Shown here piece by piece: positions 8,120-16,064 of a DNA stretch of 50,380 bases. How positions within the stretch are numbered: position 1 is the first letter of the stretch; each line of letters opens with the position of its first letter. Origin of the DNA: IDS-8 sp036381215 (GTDB taxonomy: Bacteria > Pseudomonadota > Gammaproteobacteria > Steroidobacterales > Woeseiaceae). The stretch covers positions 1 to 50,380 of the forward strand of contig DASVDF010000111.1 of the NCBI GenBank assembly GCA_036381215.1, read 5' to 3'. Under the pieces are notes generated by a model that saw nothing but the letters and a program-made list of their open reading frames with translations, was not told where the DNA came from and ran no database searches. A program made the translations under genes and the position numbers.

Positions 8120-8162
8120 CCGCACCGGAACGAGCTCTCCACCGCGCCGAATGCCACGTCCG

Positions 8163-8186
8163 GTCGCGCGCAATGCGCGCTCCTGC
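8163..8186 (-). repeat. REP-like palindromic unit
   Basis: Contains the core GCGCGCAATGCGCGC followed by TCCTGC. On the minus strand it matches the left end of elements A (36-59) and B (25403-25426). It lies between the convergent 3' ends of the dihydroorotate dehydrogenase gene and the TonB receptor gene, with no inner arms, so this is a solo unit. Confidence 0.75.
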
Positions 8187-8194
8187 GGGCCGAG

Positions 8195-8222
8195 AAAAAA
8201 ACGGCGGGCCGAAGCCCGCCGT
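8195..8222 (-). terminator. Rho-independent terminator of the TonB receptor gene
   Basis: A perfect nine-base stem (ACGGCGGGC at 8201-8209 with GCCCGCCGT at 8214-8222) and a four-base loop. On the minus strand it is followed directly by seven T residues (8201-8195). It lies 22 bases beyond the receptor stop codon. Confidence 0.92.
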
Positions 8223-8243
8223 CGAAAGCGCGCCCCGGACGGG

Positions 8244-11171
8244 CTACTCGAAAGAGTACGTTGCGGAAACGAAGTAGCGACGGCCCAGGATGTCGTAGGT
8301 GGACGGGTCGGTGTTCGACTGCTGGTTCGAGGGATAAATGACCGGATCCTCGTCGGTCAGGTTCGTGACCCCGGCCCGCAGGTGCAAGCCTTCCAGCACA
8401 TTGCTGAAGGCGTAGCCGAACGTGAGGTCGAGATAGTCCACCGAATCGAGCGTGAAGTTCGGGAAAGCGAAATCCGTCATGTCGCTGATGCGGCGCCAGC
8501 GGAGGTCGCCGTCGAAGCCCTGCCACGAGTAGCCGGCACTGGCCGTCCACTTCCACTCCGGCAGCGCGTTGAACCCGCTGCTCGCCGTCCCGGCCTCTTC
8601 CGTGCCCGACTCGCCCTGGATCTGGGCTTCCTTGAAGCTGTCGAGCCAGGTCGAGACCCATTTGGCGCGGAACTGCCCCGGGCCCGCCTCGTGCGTGTAA
8701 TCGACCTGCAGGTCGACGCCGGACAGCTCGAACGAGGCGATGTTGCGGGAGATCTCCGCGACGTCGGTGATCGTGCCGGTGCCCGGCAGGCGCTGGAACT
8801 GCTGGCAATAGAAGTTATCGTTGGACAGATCGGCGTTGTAGCGGCGATCGAAGCAGCGCCCGACCAGGAGCTCCGCGTCGATCGACGCGATCGCGTCCTC
8901 GATCTCGATCGTGTAGTAGTCGACCGACGCCTGGAAGCCGTCGAGCGGCCCGTCGCCGGGCTGCACGACGAACCCGATCGTGTACGTGTCCGCGGTCTCT
9001 TCCGTGAGATCCGGATTGCCGCCGGCGAGACCCTGGAACTGCGCATTGGCGAAGTTGTACGAGTCGATGGCCGACTCGGGGATGCCCTGGGCGATGCACA
9101 GCGCGCGCGCGTCCGGATCGTCCTGGGCGCCGAGCACGTGGCCGTCGCCCTCGAAGTCGTTCGAGCACGGATCGCCGAGACCGGCCGCCGGGAAGTTGAT
9201 CGTCGCGGGGCGGAACAGCTCGAAGATGTTCGGCGCACGTACCGCGTGCTGGTAGCCGCCGCGCACCGTGAACGTCTCGTTCAGCGCCCAGATGCCCTCG
9301 GCCTTGTACGAGCTCATCGTACCGGCGACCGAGTGGTCGGCGAAGCGGTAGCCGAGCGTTGCGTCGAGCGATTGCACCGCGGGCAGGTCCGACAACAGCG
9401 GGAAGCTGGCCTCGACGTAGACCTCCTTCGAGTCCGTCTTGCCGCGCACGGTATCGGCGGCGTTGAAGCCGACGATGTCGGTCCGCTCGTTGCCGAACAG
9501 CGGATCAGTGCTGGACGCGCGCAGCGACGGATCGGGCAGGAACGCAAACTCGTCGCGCTTGTACATGGCGCCGACGGCGGTCTGCACGGAGCCCGCCGGC
9601 ATCTCGAAGAGGGTACCGCTGACGAACGCCTCGCCGACGAGCTGGCGGACGCTCGTGTCGTTGGTCGCGCCCCTGGTGAAGAATGCGGCGCATTCCGGCG
9701 AGATCGAGCCGATGCCGAACGGATTGATCGGCTCGCCGCAGATGGATGCGCCGTGATCGTCGGCGAGCGACAACTGCTCGAAGGCGCTGCGCGAGACGTT
9801 GCCTTGCTGCACGGTGGTCTGGTCCACGTTGCCCCAGGAGCCGTAGGCATCCCAGCTCCAGCCCTCGAACGGCAGCACGCCGTTGGCGCCCACGATGAAC
9901 TGCACCGCTTCGTAGTCGACGTTCGACGTGCGGGGACCGGACTCGATCATGCGCTTGCGGTAAGCAAAAGGCGCGTCCGGGTCCGGACGCGAAGCCAGCA
10001 GCTCCGCGAGATCGTCCGGGATGTTCGGGTTGTCGGGACGTATGTACACGCCGGTCAGCGGCGTCGGTGCAAGCGCGGTGGCCGCGCTGTAGTCGCCGGC
10101 CAGGAGCTGGGTGTAGACCTCCGTGTCCTCGTTCAGGTGGAAGCCCGCGCGGCCGAAGAACGAGGTGCGCTCGAGCGGCAGCTGCAGGTAGTTCACCGGC
10201 GAGAAGTTGTACGTGTACTGCGCCGGGTTGACGGGCTGCAGCGGCTCGTTGCTGTCGCCCGTGAAATTGATGACCGGCGCCACGTCGAACAGCGAGCCGT
10301 CCGGATTGAAGCCGTAGTTGTGGCCGGGCTGCGCGGAGCCCGCCACGTAATCCGGATCATGCGCCGCGAAATAGGCATCGAGCGCGGCCTGCGTCGGCGC
10401 ATTGCTGCCGATCGCGTCCCAGCGCCCCTGCCGGATGGTCGACGAGCCGACCGGCTCGAGGCTGTCGCCGTCCCAGGCCAGCGCCACGGCCGAGAAATCC
10501 CGGGCACCTGCGTTGATCGAATCGCGGTCGGCCCAGTTCAGCGAACCGAAGGCATACGCCCGGCCGTCCTCCGATTCGATGCCGCCGGTGACACCGTACG
10601 AAAGCGTCCGCCCGTCGTCTTCCGCGGTGATGCCGTAGTTGGTGGTGAGCTCGAGGCCGGTGAAATCACGCGTCTTGATGTTGACGACGCCGGCGATCGC
10701 GTCCGAGCCGTACACGGCGGAGGCGCCGCCGGTGATGATCTCGACGTTCTCGATGATGGAGGCGGGGATCAGGTTGAGATCCACGACGCCGGTCGCGTTC
10801 GACGGCACGATGCGCTTGCCGTCGAGCAGCACCAGCGTGCGCACCGGCGTGAGACCGCGCAGTGCGACGTTCGCCTGGCCGCCGTTCGACGGGTTGTTTG
10901 AAGTCGAGGTGATCGCCGGCACGAACTGCGGCAGCTCGTTCAAGAGCTTCTCGATCGTGGGCGCGCCGGTCCGCTGGAAGAGCTCCGCGTCCACGGTCGA
11001 GATCGGGCTCGCGGACATGTAGTCCTGGCGCACGATGCGCGTGCCGGTGACGGTGATCTCCTCCAGCGCGCCCTCCGGTGCGTCCTGGGCGGCGGCGGTG
11101 GCCGCGGTGCCCATGGCGCACGCGCCGACCAGCGCCAGCTTGACGGCGCGCGCGAGTTGGGATGTTTTCAT
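8244..11171 (-). CDS. TonB-dependent outer-membrane receptor
   Basis: A 975-residue outer-membrane receptor for energy-dependent uptake of an unidentified ligand. The signal peptide ends near ATAAAQ, followed by a TonB box-like EEITVTGTRI. The plug domain contains VALRGLTPVRTLVLLDGKR and GGASAVYGSDAIAGVVNI, typical of the large receptors of Xanthomonadales and sphingomonads. The beta-barrel closes with YFVSATYSFE, though the last residue is Glu and the aromatic is second to last. The ATG at 11171 has GAGGAAAAGG upstream. It stands alone with its own terminator, and no transporter or degradative genes adjoin it, so the substrate cannot be inferred. The upstream regulator gene is on the same strand, 225 bases away. 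Confidence 0.93.
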   Translation of the reverse strand: MKTSQLARAVKLALVGACAMGTAATAAAQDAPEGALEEITVTGTRIVRQDYMSASPISTVDAELFQRTGAPTIEKLLNELPQFVPAITSTSNNPSNGGQANVALRGLTPVRTLVLLDGKRIVPSNATGVVDLNLIPASIIENVEIITGGASAVYGSDAIAGVVNIKTRDFTGLELTTNYGITAEDDGRTLSYGVTGGIESEDGRAYAFGSLNWADRDSINAGARDFSAVALAWDGDSLEPVGSSTIRQGRWDAIGSNAPTQAALDAYFAAHDPDYVAGSAQPGHNYGFNPDGSLFDVAPVINFTGDSNEPLQPVNPAQYTYNFSPVNYLQLPLERTSFFGRAGFHLNEDTEVYTQLLAGDYSAATALAPTPLTGVYIRPDNPNIPDDLAELLASRPDPDAPFAYRKRMIESGPRTSNVDYEAVQFIVGANGVLPFEGWSWDAYGSWGNVDQTTVQQGNVSRSAFEQLSLADDHGASICGEPINPFGIGSISPECAAFFTRGATNDTSVRQLVGEAFVSGTLFEMPAGSVQTAVGAMYKRDEFAFLPDPSLRASSTDPLFGNERTDIVGFNAADTVRGKTDSKEVYVEASFPLLSDLPAVQSLDATLGYRFADHSVAGTMSSYKAEGIWALNETFTVRGGYQHAVRAPNIFELFRPATINFPAAGLGDPCSNDFEGDGHVLGAQDDPDARALCIAQGIPESAIDSYNFANAQFQGLAGGNPDLTEETADTYTIGFVVQPGDGPLDGFQASVDYYTIEIEDAIASIDAELLVGRCFDRRYNADLSNDNFYCQQFQRLPGTGTITDVAEISRNIASFELSGVDLQVDYTHEAGPGQFRAKWVSTWLDSFKEAQIQGESGTEEAGTASSGFNALPEWKWTASAGYSWQGFDGDLRWRRISDMTDFAFPNFTLDSVDYLDLTFGYAFSNVLEGLHLRAGVTNLTDEDPVIYPSNQQSNTDPSTYDILGRRYFVSATYSFE

Positions 11172-11396
11172 GTGGCCTTTTCCTCGAGCGTTGCGACGCC
11201 GCCGGCACGGCCGGCGGCGCCTGTGGCTGGGATGCAACGGGCCATGCGGCCCGTGACGAGCGCCTTGTATACCGCCGGGCACGCTGGAACCGCTGGCCGC
11301 TTGCGGACTCCATAATCGAATCGTCTATGGGTGTGGCGAAAAAGCCGCGCCCGGGTTGCCGGTCCGGGGCCGGCGCGCGCCACTGCCGGCGGCGGC

Positions 11397-12833
11397 TTAA
11401 GGGGACGCCCGGAGGACCTCGCCGAGCACGCGCGTGGCGGCGAGCAGCTCGGGCTCGGCGGAGCCGCTGAACCCGAGCAGCAGGCCGTACTGCGGCGGGC
11501 CGCCGCCGTAATAGCACGCCGACAGGCGTACGGCGGTGACGTTCTTTTCCTTCAGGCGGCGCACGAGCGGCCGGTCCGCCTCGCCGGCAGTGAGCAGCGC
11601 GGTGAGTTGCAGGCCGGCATCGGCGTTCACGGGCTCGAGCCGACCGCCGGTAAAGCGTGCGAGCCCGTCGAGCAACGCGTCGCGCCGCGCCTTGTAGACG
11701 GTGCGCATGCGGCGCAAGTGGCGTTCGAAATGCCCCTCCTCCAGGAATTCGGCGAGCACCTTCTGGTACAGCGTCGGCGAAAACACGTCGAAGGCGACGC
11801 GCGCCTCGGCGAACGCGGGCACGAGCTCGGGCGGCACCACGACGTAACCCACGCGCAACGCCGGAAACAGCGTCTTGCTGAAGGTACCGATGTAGATCAC
11901 GCGCGCGGACTCGCGCATGCCCTGCAGCGCCCCGAGCGGCCGGCTCGCGTAGCGGAAGGCGCTGTCGTAGTCGTCCTCCAGCACCCAGGCGTCGTGCTCA
12001 CGCGCCCAGTCGAGCAGCGCCAACCGGCGGGCCGCACTCATGGTGGTGCCGAGCGGATACTGATGCGAGGGCGTCACGTACACCGCGCGGGCGCCGCCGA
12101 CGAGCTCGCGCAGCGCATCGACCCGCAGACCCTCGCGATCGACGGGCACGTGCGCGAGCACCGCCCCGTGCGCGTCGAAGGCCATGCGCGCGCCGAAATA
12201 ACCCGGCTCCTCGATCGCCACCCGGGCGCCGCGCTCGAGCAGCACGGCGGCGACGAGGCGCAGCCCCGCCTGCGAGCCGGACACCACGAGCACCTGGTCG
12301 GGCTCGCAGTCGACCCCGCGCGCGGCACGCAGGTGCGCGGCAATGGCCGCGCGCAGGGCCGGGAGCCCGGCGGGATCGCCATAAACCATGTCGGCCGGGG
12401 TGCTGTGGCGCGCGTGCCGGGCGACCAGCCGCGCCCAGAGGGCGTGCGGAAAGTGCTCGAGGGCCGGAATGCCGATCCGGAACGGCATCAGCCGGCCGAC
12501 GTCGGTTGCGAAATGCTTCGGCCGCCGGCGGCGCTCGCCCCGCGGGGACGGCATCCGGCTCTCAGACGCCAGGAGGTCGTCGGGTAACGCGCGGCACACG
12601 TAAGTGCCGGCGCCCGAACGGCCTTCCAGATAGCCCTCGTGCAGCAGCTGCTCGTACGCCGCGAGCACCGGCTGGCGAGAGACCGCGAGGTCCTGGGCGA
12701 GCGCCCGGGTCGAGGGCAGGCGCTGCCCCGGCTTCAGCACGCCGGCGAGAATCCTCGAGCGGACGCCCTCGTAGACCTGCCGGTGCAGCGGCGCGGCCGC
12801 CGTGCGCTCCACGGGAAAATGCAGAGTGGTCAT
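11397..12833 (-). CDS. MocR/PdxR-type regulator (GntR domain fused to aminotransferase)
   Basis: A 478-residue transcription factor. Residues 15-75 form a GntR winged helix (LHRQVYEGVRSRILAGVLKPGQRLPS...). The rest resembles fold-type I aminotransferases. The PLP-binding lysine is in GTFSKTLFPALRVGYVV; DDYDSAFRYASRPLGALQG and the PSHQYPLGTTMS region are also typical. Members such as PdxR bind pyridoxal phosphate as effector; others control amino-acid or taurine pathways, so the regulon is undetermined. It is divergent from the Ada-AlkA-like gene, with only 59 bases between the two start codons. That interval holds a perfect inverted repeat (12846-12860) that could be its operator. Confidence 0.9.
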   Translation of the reverse strand: MTTLHFPVERTAAAPLHRQVYEGVRSRILAGVLKPGQRLPSTRALAQDLAVSRQPVLAAYEQLLHEGYLEGRSGAGTYVCRALPDDLLASESRMPSPRGERRRRPKHFATDVGRLMPFRIGIPALEHFPHALWARLVARHARHSTPADMVYGDPAGLPALRAAIAAHLRAARGVDCEPDQVLVVSGSQAGLRLVAAVLLERGARVAIEEPGYFGARMAFDAHGAVLAHVPVDREGLRVDALRELVGGARAVYVTPSHQYPLGTTMSAARRLALLDWAREHDAWVLEDDYDSAFRYASRPLGALQGMRESARVIYIGTFSKTLFPALRVGYVVVPPELVPAFAEARVAFDVFSPTLYQKVLAEFLEEGHFERHLRRMRTVYKARRDALLDGLARFTGGRLEPVNADAGLQLTALLTAGEADRPLVRRLKEKNVTAVRLSACYYGGGPPQYGLLLGFSGSAEPELLAATRVLGEVLRASP

Positions 12834-12845
12834 GGCATCAGGATA

Positions 12846-12860
12846 GCAATTGGTAATTGC
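12846..12860. promoter_or_regulatory. Inverted repeat, candidate operator in divergent promoter region
   Basis: GCAATTGGTAATTGC is a perfect 6-3-6 inverted repeat. It is AT-rich in a GC-rich context and lies between the start codons of the MocR-type regulator (12833) and the Ada-AlkA-like gene (12893). A role as operator for either gene is inferred. Confidence 0.45.
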
Positions 12861-12892
12861 GGGGTGACCATCCGACGGTTATTCAGGCGCGC

Positions 12893-14422
12893 ATGCCTCG
12901 CGCCAACGACCCACCGGTCATCCCGGGACTGCTGCTCGACGTCAACGCGCTCGAGCGGGCGCGCCGCGCACGCGATCCGCGCTTCGACGGGCGGTTCTTC
13001 GTCGGCAGCGTCGCGACCGGCGTGTACTGCCGGCCAATCTGCCCGACCCCCGGCCCCAATCCCGGCAATGCCCGCTACTACGCGTCCGCCGCGGCGGCCG
13101 CCGAGGCCGGCTTCAGGCCTTGCCTGCGCTGCCGCCCCGAAGCCGCGCCGGAGAGCGCCGCGTGGCTCGGCGCATCGGCGATCGTGCGCCGGGCGCTGAA
13201 GCTGATCGAGAACGGGGCACTGGACGACGGCACGGTCGAGGGGCTGGCCCGGCATCTCGGCGTCTGCGGGCGGCACCTGCGCCGGCTGTTTTTCGCCCAT
13301 GTCGGGGCCTCCCCGCTCGCCGTGGCGCAGACGCGGCGGCTGCAGTTCGCCAAGCAGCTCATCGACCAGACGGACCTGCCGATGACCCGGGTGGCCCTGG
13401 AATCGGGCTTCCGCTCACTGCGGCGTTTCAACGCCGCCATTCGCGAAGGCTACGGGGAGACGCCGAGCGCGTTGCGCGGCCGCCATCGCGGGCGCGCGGG
13501 AGATGCCGACAGGCGCCGCGGCGGGATCGTGCTGCGGCTGCCTTACCGGCCGCCGTATGACTGGCAGGCTCTGCTCGAGCACCTGCGCGCGCGGGCGGTG
13601 CCGGAAATCGAGCGGGTCGAGGCCGGCACCTACACCCGCAACGTCGTGCACGAGGGCAAACCGGCGCGCATCGTCGTGCGCGCGCCGCGCGACATTGCGG
13701 CGCTCGAGCTCTCGCTCGAGGGCGACCCGGCCGGGGCGTTGCTGTCGCTCGTGGCGCGGGCACGGCGCGTGTTCGACGTCGGTGTCGACCCGGAGCGCGT
13801 CGCTTCGGTGCTGCGCCGGGATCCGCTGCTGGCCCCGCTGGTCGCAGTCGCGCCGGGGTTGCGCATCCCCGGGGTGTGGGACGGGTTCGAGTGCGCGGTG
13901 CGGGCCGTGCTCGCGGCCGGCGATCCGGAACGCGAGCGCCGCCTGTTGAGCCGCATCGTGCGGAGCTCGGGCTCGCCCTATCCCGAGCCGGGCGCGCCCG
14001 GCGGGCAACTCACGCACCTGTTTCCGACCGCGCAGGCGCTCGCCGTCGCCGATCTCGAAGGCCTGGGCGTCATGGCCACGCAGGCGCGCACGGTGCGGGA
14101 GCTCGCCTTAGCGCTGCTGGAGCGGCGCCTCTGCTTCGAGGTACCGTCGGACGAGCTCGCCCGCGCGCTCGCCGCGTGCCAGGGCATCGACCCGGGCACG
14201 GTGGAGCTCATCGTGCTGCGCTCGCTCGGGGATCCCGACGCGTTCCCGGCCTCCGTCACCGCGAGCCGCGCGCTCGGTGGCGTGACGGACCGCGAGCACG
14301 CCGCACTGCAGGACCGCTCGCAGGCCTGGCGGCCGTGGCGGGGTTATGCTGCACTGCACCTCGAGCGCGCCGCCGTGGACGGCGCACGAGCGAGCCGCAC
14401 GCCGGCTGCACACGCAGGCTGA
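12893..14422 (+). CDS. Ada-AlkA-like protein with degenerate glycosylase site
   Basis: A 509-residue protein with the Ada-AlkA domain order. First comes an Ada zinc domain with four cysteines in the pattern TGVYCRPIC...FRPCLRC; the first cysteine is the expected phosphotriester methyl acceptor. An AraC-type helix-turn-helix follows (LARHLGVCGRHLRRLFF...), then an AlkA N-terminal-like domain and an HhH-GPD-like region. There is no O6-methylguanine methyltransferase domain, as in other Ada-AlkA fusions. In the glycosylase region the hairpin normally reading GIGPWTA is GIDPGTV, and the catalytic Asp after DAFP is replaced (DAFPASVTAS, Val near residue 455). Base-excision activity is therefore doubtful. 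ATG 12893 was preferred; a TTG at 12857 would add 12 residues. Confidence 0.85.
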   Translation: MPRANDPPVIPGLLLDVNALERARRARDPRFDGRFFVGSVATGVYCRPICPTPGPNPGNARYYASAAAAAEAGFRPCLRCRPEAAPESAAWLGASAIVRRALKLIENGALDDGTVEGLARHLGVCGRHLRRLFFAHVGASPLAVAQTRRLQFAKQLIDQTDLPMTRVALESGFRSLRRFNAAIREGYGETPSALRGRHRGRAGDADRRRGGIVLRLPYRPPYDWQALLEHLRARAVPEIERVEAGTYTRNVVHEGKPARIVVRAPRDIAALELSLEGDPAGALLSLVARARRVFDVGVDPERVASVLRRDPLLAPLVAVAPGLRIPGVWDGFECAVRAVLAAGDPERERRLLSRIVRSSGSPYPEPGAPGGQLTHLFPTAQALAVADLEGLGVMATQARTVRELALALLERRLCFEVPSDELARALAACQGIDPGTVELIVLRSLGDPDAFPASVTASRALGGVTDREHAALQDRSQAWRPWRGYAALHLERAAVDGARASRTPAAHAG

Positions 14423-14427
14423 GCCTC

Positions 14428-15273
14428 ATGCAATATCGCGAGTACGCGCCGGCGAAACCGCTGGACCGCTACATCAACTGCTTCTGGTCGCTGGAGCCGG
14501 AAGCGGGCAGTGCTGCGGCGGCCTGCGACCGGTCGGTGCCGGACGGCTCGCTGGAATTCGTGCTGCACCTGGCCGAGCCGATGCTCCGGCAAGCGCCCGG
14601 CGGGGAATTCCGGCGGGAAGGACGCGCGGTGCTCATCGGCCAGACGACTCTTCCCTACGTGATCGCGCCCGGCGGGCAGGCACGCCTGCTCGGAATGCGC
14701 TGCTTCCCGCACACGGGATTTCTGTTCGTCGATGGCCCCGTTCTGCCGTACAACGACCAGTCCGTGGACCTAGAGGCCATTCTCCCGCGCGCGGCGCGCC
14801 TGCCGTTCGAGCGCATCGCGAACGCACCCGACATCTCCGAGGCGGTGCGGGTTCTCGAGCACTGGTGCCTGAAGCGACTCGCCGCGCGCCCCGTAACGAC
14901 CGCCGACCGTCGCTTCGCGTACGCCTGCGTGCGCATCCTGCGCGGGCTCGGCATGCCGTGCATCTCGTCGATCAGCCGGGACTCAGGTATCGGCACGCGC
15001 CAACTGGAGCGCCTGTTTCGCTCCCGCGCCGGCATCCCGCCCAAGCTGTTCGCGCGCATCATCCGTTTCCAGCATGCGCTCGGGCATCTCGATCGCGGGT
15101 CCGGGCTCGCGGCGCTTGCGCAACGGACCGGTCACTTCGACCAGGCGCATTTCATACGCGAGTTCCGGCGGTTTGCGGGCGTCACCCCGCGCGAGTTCGG
15201 CAGGGAACAGCATCCCTGGACGCGGCATTTCGCGGAACCGGGCAACCGGTCGTATTTGTACAATTCTGTGTAA
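14428..15273 (+). CDS. AraC-family transcriptional regulator
   Basis: A 281-residue regulator. An N-terminal sensor-like domain (about 1-150; PLDRYINCFWSLE, VPDGSLEFVLHL, GMRCFPHTGFLF) resembles the DUF6597 type found in many AraC proteins. A C-terminal helix-turn-helix pair follows (SGIGTRQLERLFRSRAGIPP and GHFDQAHFIREFRRFAGVTPREF). The ligand and targets are unknown. It starts five bases after the Ada-AlkA-like gene stop, so the two are probably co-transcribed. The ATG at 14428 fits the domain start MQYREYAPAKPL. No conventional ribosome binding site is obvious (GAGCC upstream). Confidence 0.85.
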   Translation: MQYREYAPAKPLDRYINCFWSLEPEAGSAAAACDRSVPDGSLEFVLHLAEPMLRQAPGGEFRREGRAVLIGQTTLPYVIAPGGQARLLGMRCFPHTGFLFVDGPVLPYNDQSVDLEAILPRAARLPFERIANAPDISEAVRVLEHWCLKRLAARPVTTADRRFAYACVRILRGLGMPCISSISRDSGIGTRQLERLFRSRAGIPPKLFARIIRFQHALGHLDRGSGLAALAQRTGHFDQAHFIREFRRFAGVTPREFGREQHPWTRHFAEPGNRSYLYNSV

Positions 15274-15290
15274 CGCGCGGACGTTACCGT

Positions 15291-15308
15291 CTCGCAGGAG
15301 ACTGCGAG
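15291..15308 (+). promoter_or_regulatory. Hairpin overlapping the ribosome binding site of the next gene
   Basis: CTCGCAG at 15291-15297 and CTGCGAG at 15302-15308 form a perfect seven-base stem with a four-base loop. The right arm overlaps the GAGGTG Shine-Dalgarno-like segment ahead of the ATG at 15318. It could reduce translation of the secreted unknown protein or act as a short intercistronic hairpin; inference only. Confidence 0.4.
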
Positions 15309-15317
15309 GTGACGTCC

Positions 15318-16064
15318 ATGAAAACCCATCTGCCGCTGCTTGCCGCGTTGCTGCTGGCCGTGCCCGCGCCGGGTCATGCCGGGGAGGCTGCGTTCCTGTT
15401 CGCTTACCGCCCGAAAGCGGGCCAGACGCCGGCTTTCGATGCCGGCTACCGCAGGCACCTCGAATGGCACAGGAGCAACGGCGATCCGCTGCCGTGGTAC
15501 GGCTGGTACGTGGTCACGGGACCGCGGACCGGGACCTTCGTCGACGGCAGCTTCGGAATCACGTTCGCGGCCTTCGACGCGCGCATCGCACCCGCAAAGG
15601 ACGGCGCAGATGCCGCGCGTAACGTCACGCCTTACGCGGACACCGTGAACCGCCGGATCCTCCGCCGCCTCCCGCTTCCCGGCACCGCGACACGTCTCGA
15701 GGAGCGCAAGCCGAGCGGGCTGGTGGAGGTGCTGCTGGTCGAGCTCCGGCCGGGACGCAGCAGACTGTTCGAGTCCGGCCTCGCACAGCTGGCCGCGGCT
15801 CTCGCGGACGACGATGCGGCACCCGAATTCACCGTGTACCGGCAACTCTCCGGCGGTGCGGAGCCCGCCTACCTGGTCATGTTCCCACGGGACGGCAACG
15901 CGTATTTCGAGCGGCACACGCCATCGCTCGACGGCCTGCTGGCAGCGCTGGCGGAAGGGTCGCTCGTCGAAGGTCTTTCGGCGATGCTCGCCGCGAGCGT
16001 CGCGAAGACGGAAATCGAGGCCTGGGCATACCGCGCCGATCTCAGCTATTTCCCGGCCGAGTGA
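15318..16064 (+). CDS. Secreted protein of unknown function
   Basis: I do not recognise a named family. The 248-residue product begins with a signal peptide (LPLLAALLLAVPAPGHA) and has no cysteines that would suggest a cofactor. Two segments look alike in outline: FLFAYRPKAGQTPAFDAGYRRHL...FVDGSFGITFAAF, and VEVLLVELRPGRSRLFESGLAQL...YLVMFPRDGNAYF. Each reads strand-helix-strand with an aromatic-rich end, resembling a duplicated ferredoxin-like (dimeric alpha-beta barrel) fold; this is inference. The ATG at 15318 has GAGGTG upstream. The gene follows the AraC regulator after 44 bases and its 3' end overlaps convergent ntrC by 19 bases. Confidence 0.7.
   Translation: MKTHLPLLAALLLAVPAPGHAGEAAFLFAYRPKAGQTPAFDAGYRRHLEWHRSNGDPLPWYGWYVVTGPRTGTFVDGSFGITFAAFDARIAPAKDGADAARNVTPYADTVNRRILRRLPLPGTATRLEERKPSGLVEVLLVELRPGRSRLFESGLAQLAAALADDDAAPEFTVYRQLSGGAEPAYLVMFPRDGNAYFERHTPSLDGLLAALAEGSLVEGLSAMLAASVAKTEIEAWAYRADLSYFPAE

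Noticed and set aside
8151..10901. A 916-codon open frame on the plus strand, antisense to the TonB receptor gene
   Set aside because: It is Arg/Val/Ala-rich with no domain, lies wholly opposite a clear receptor gene, and is a by-product of high-GC codon use. The same applies to long antisense frames at 287-1720, 19198-22062, 20993-23365, 32656-34686, 43797-46118 and 47314-49710.
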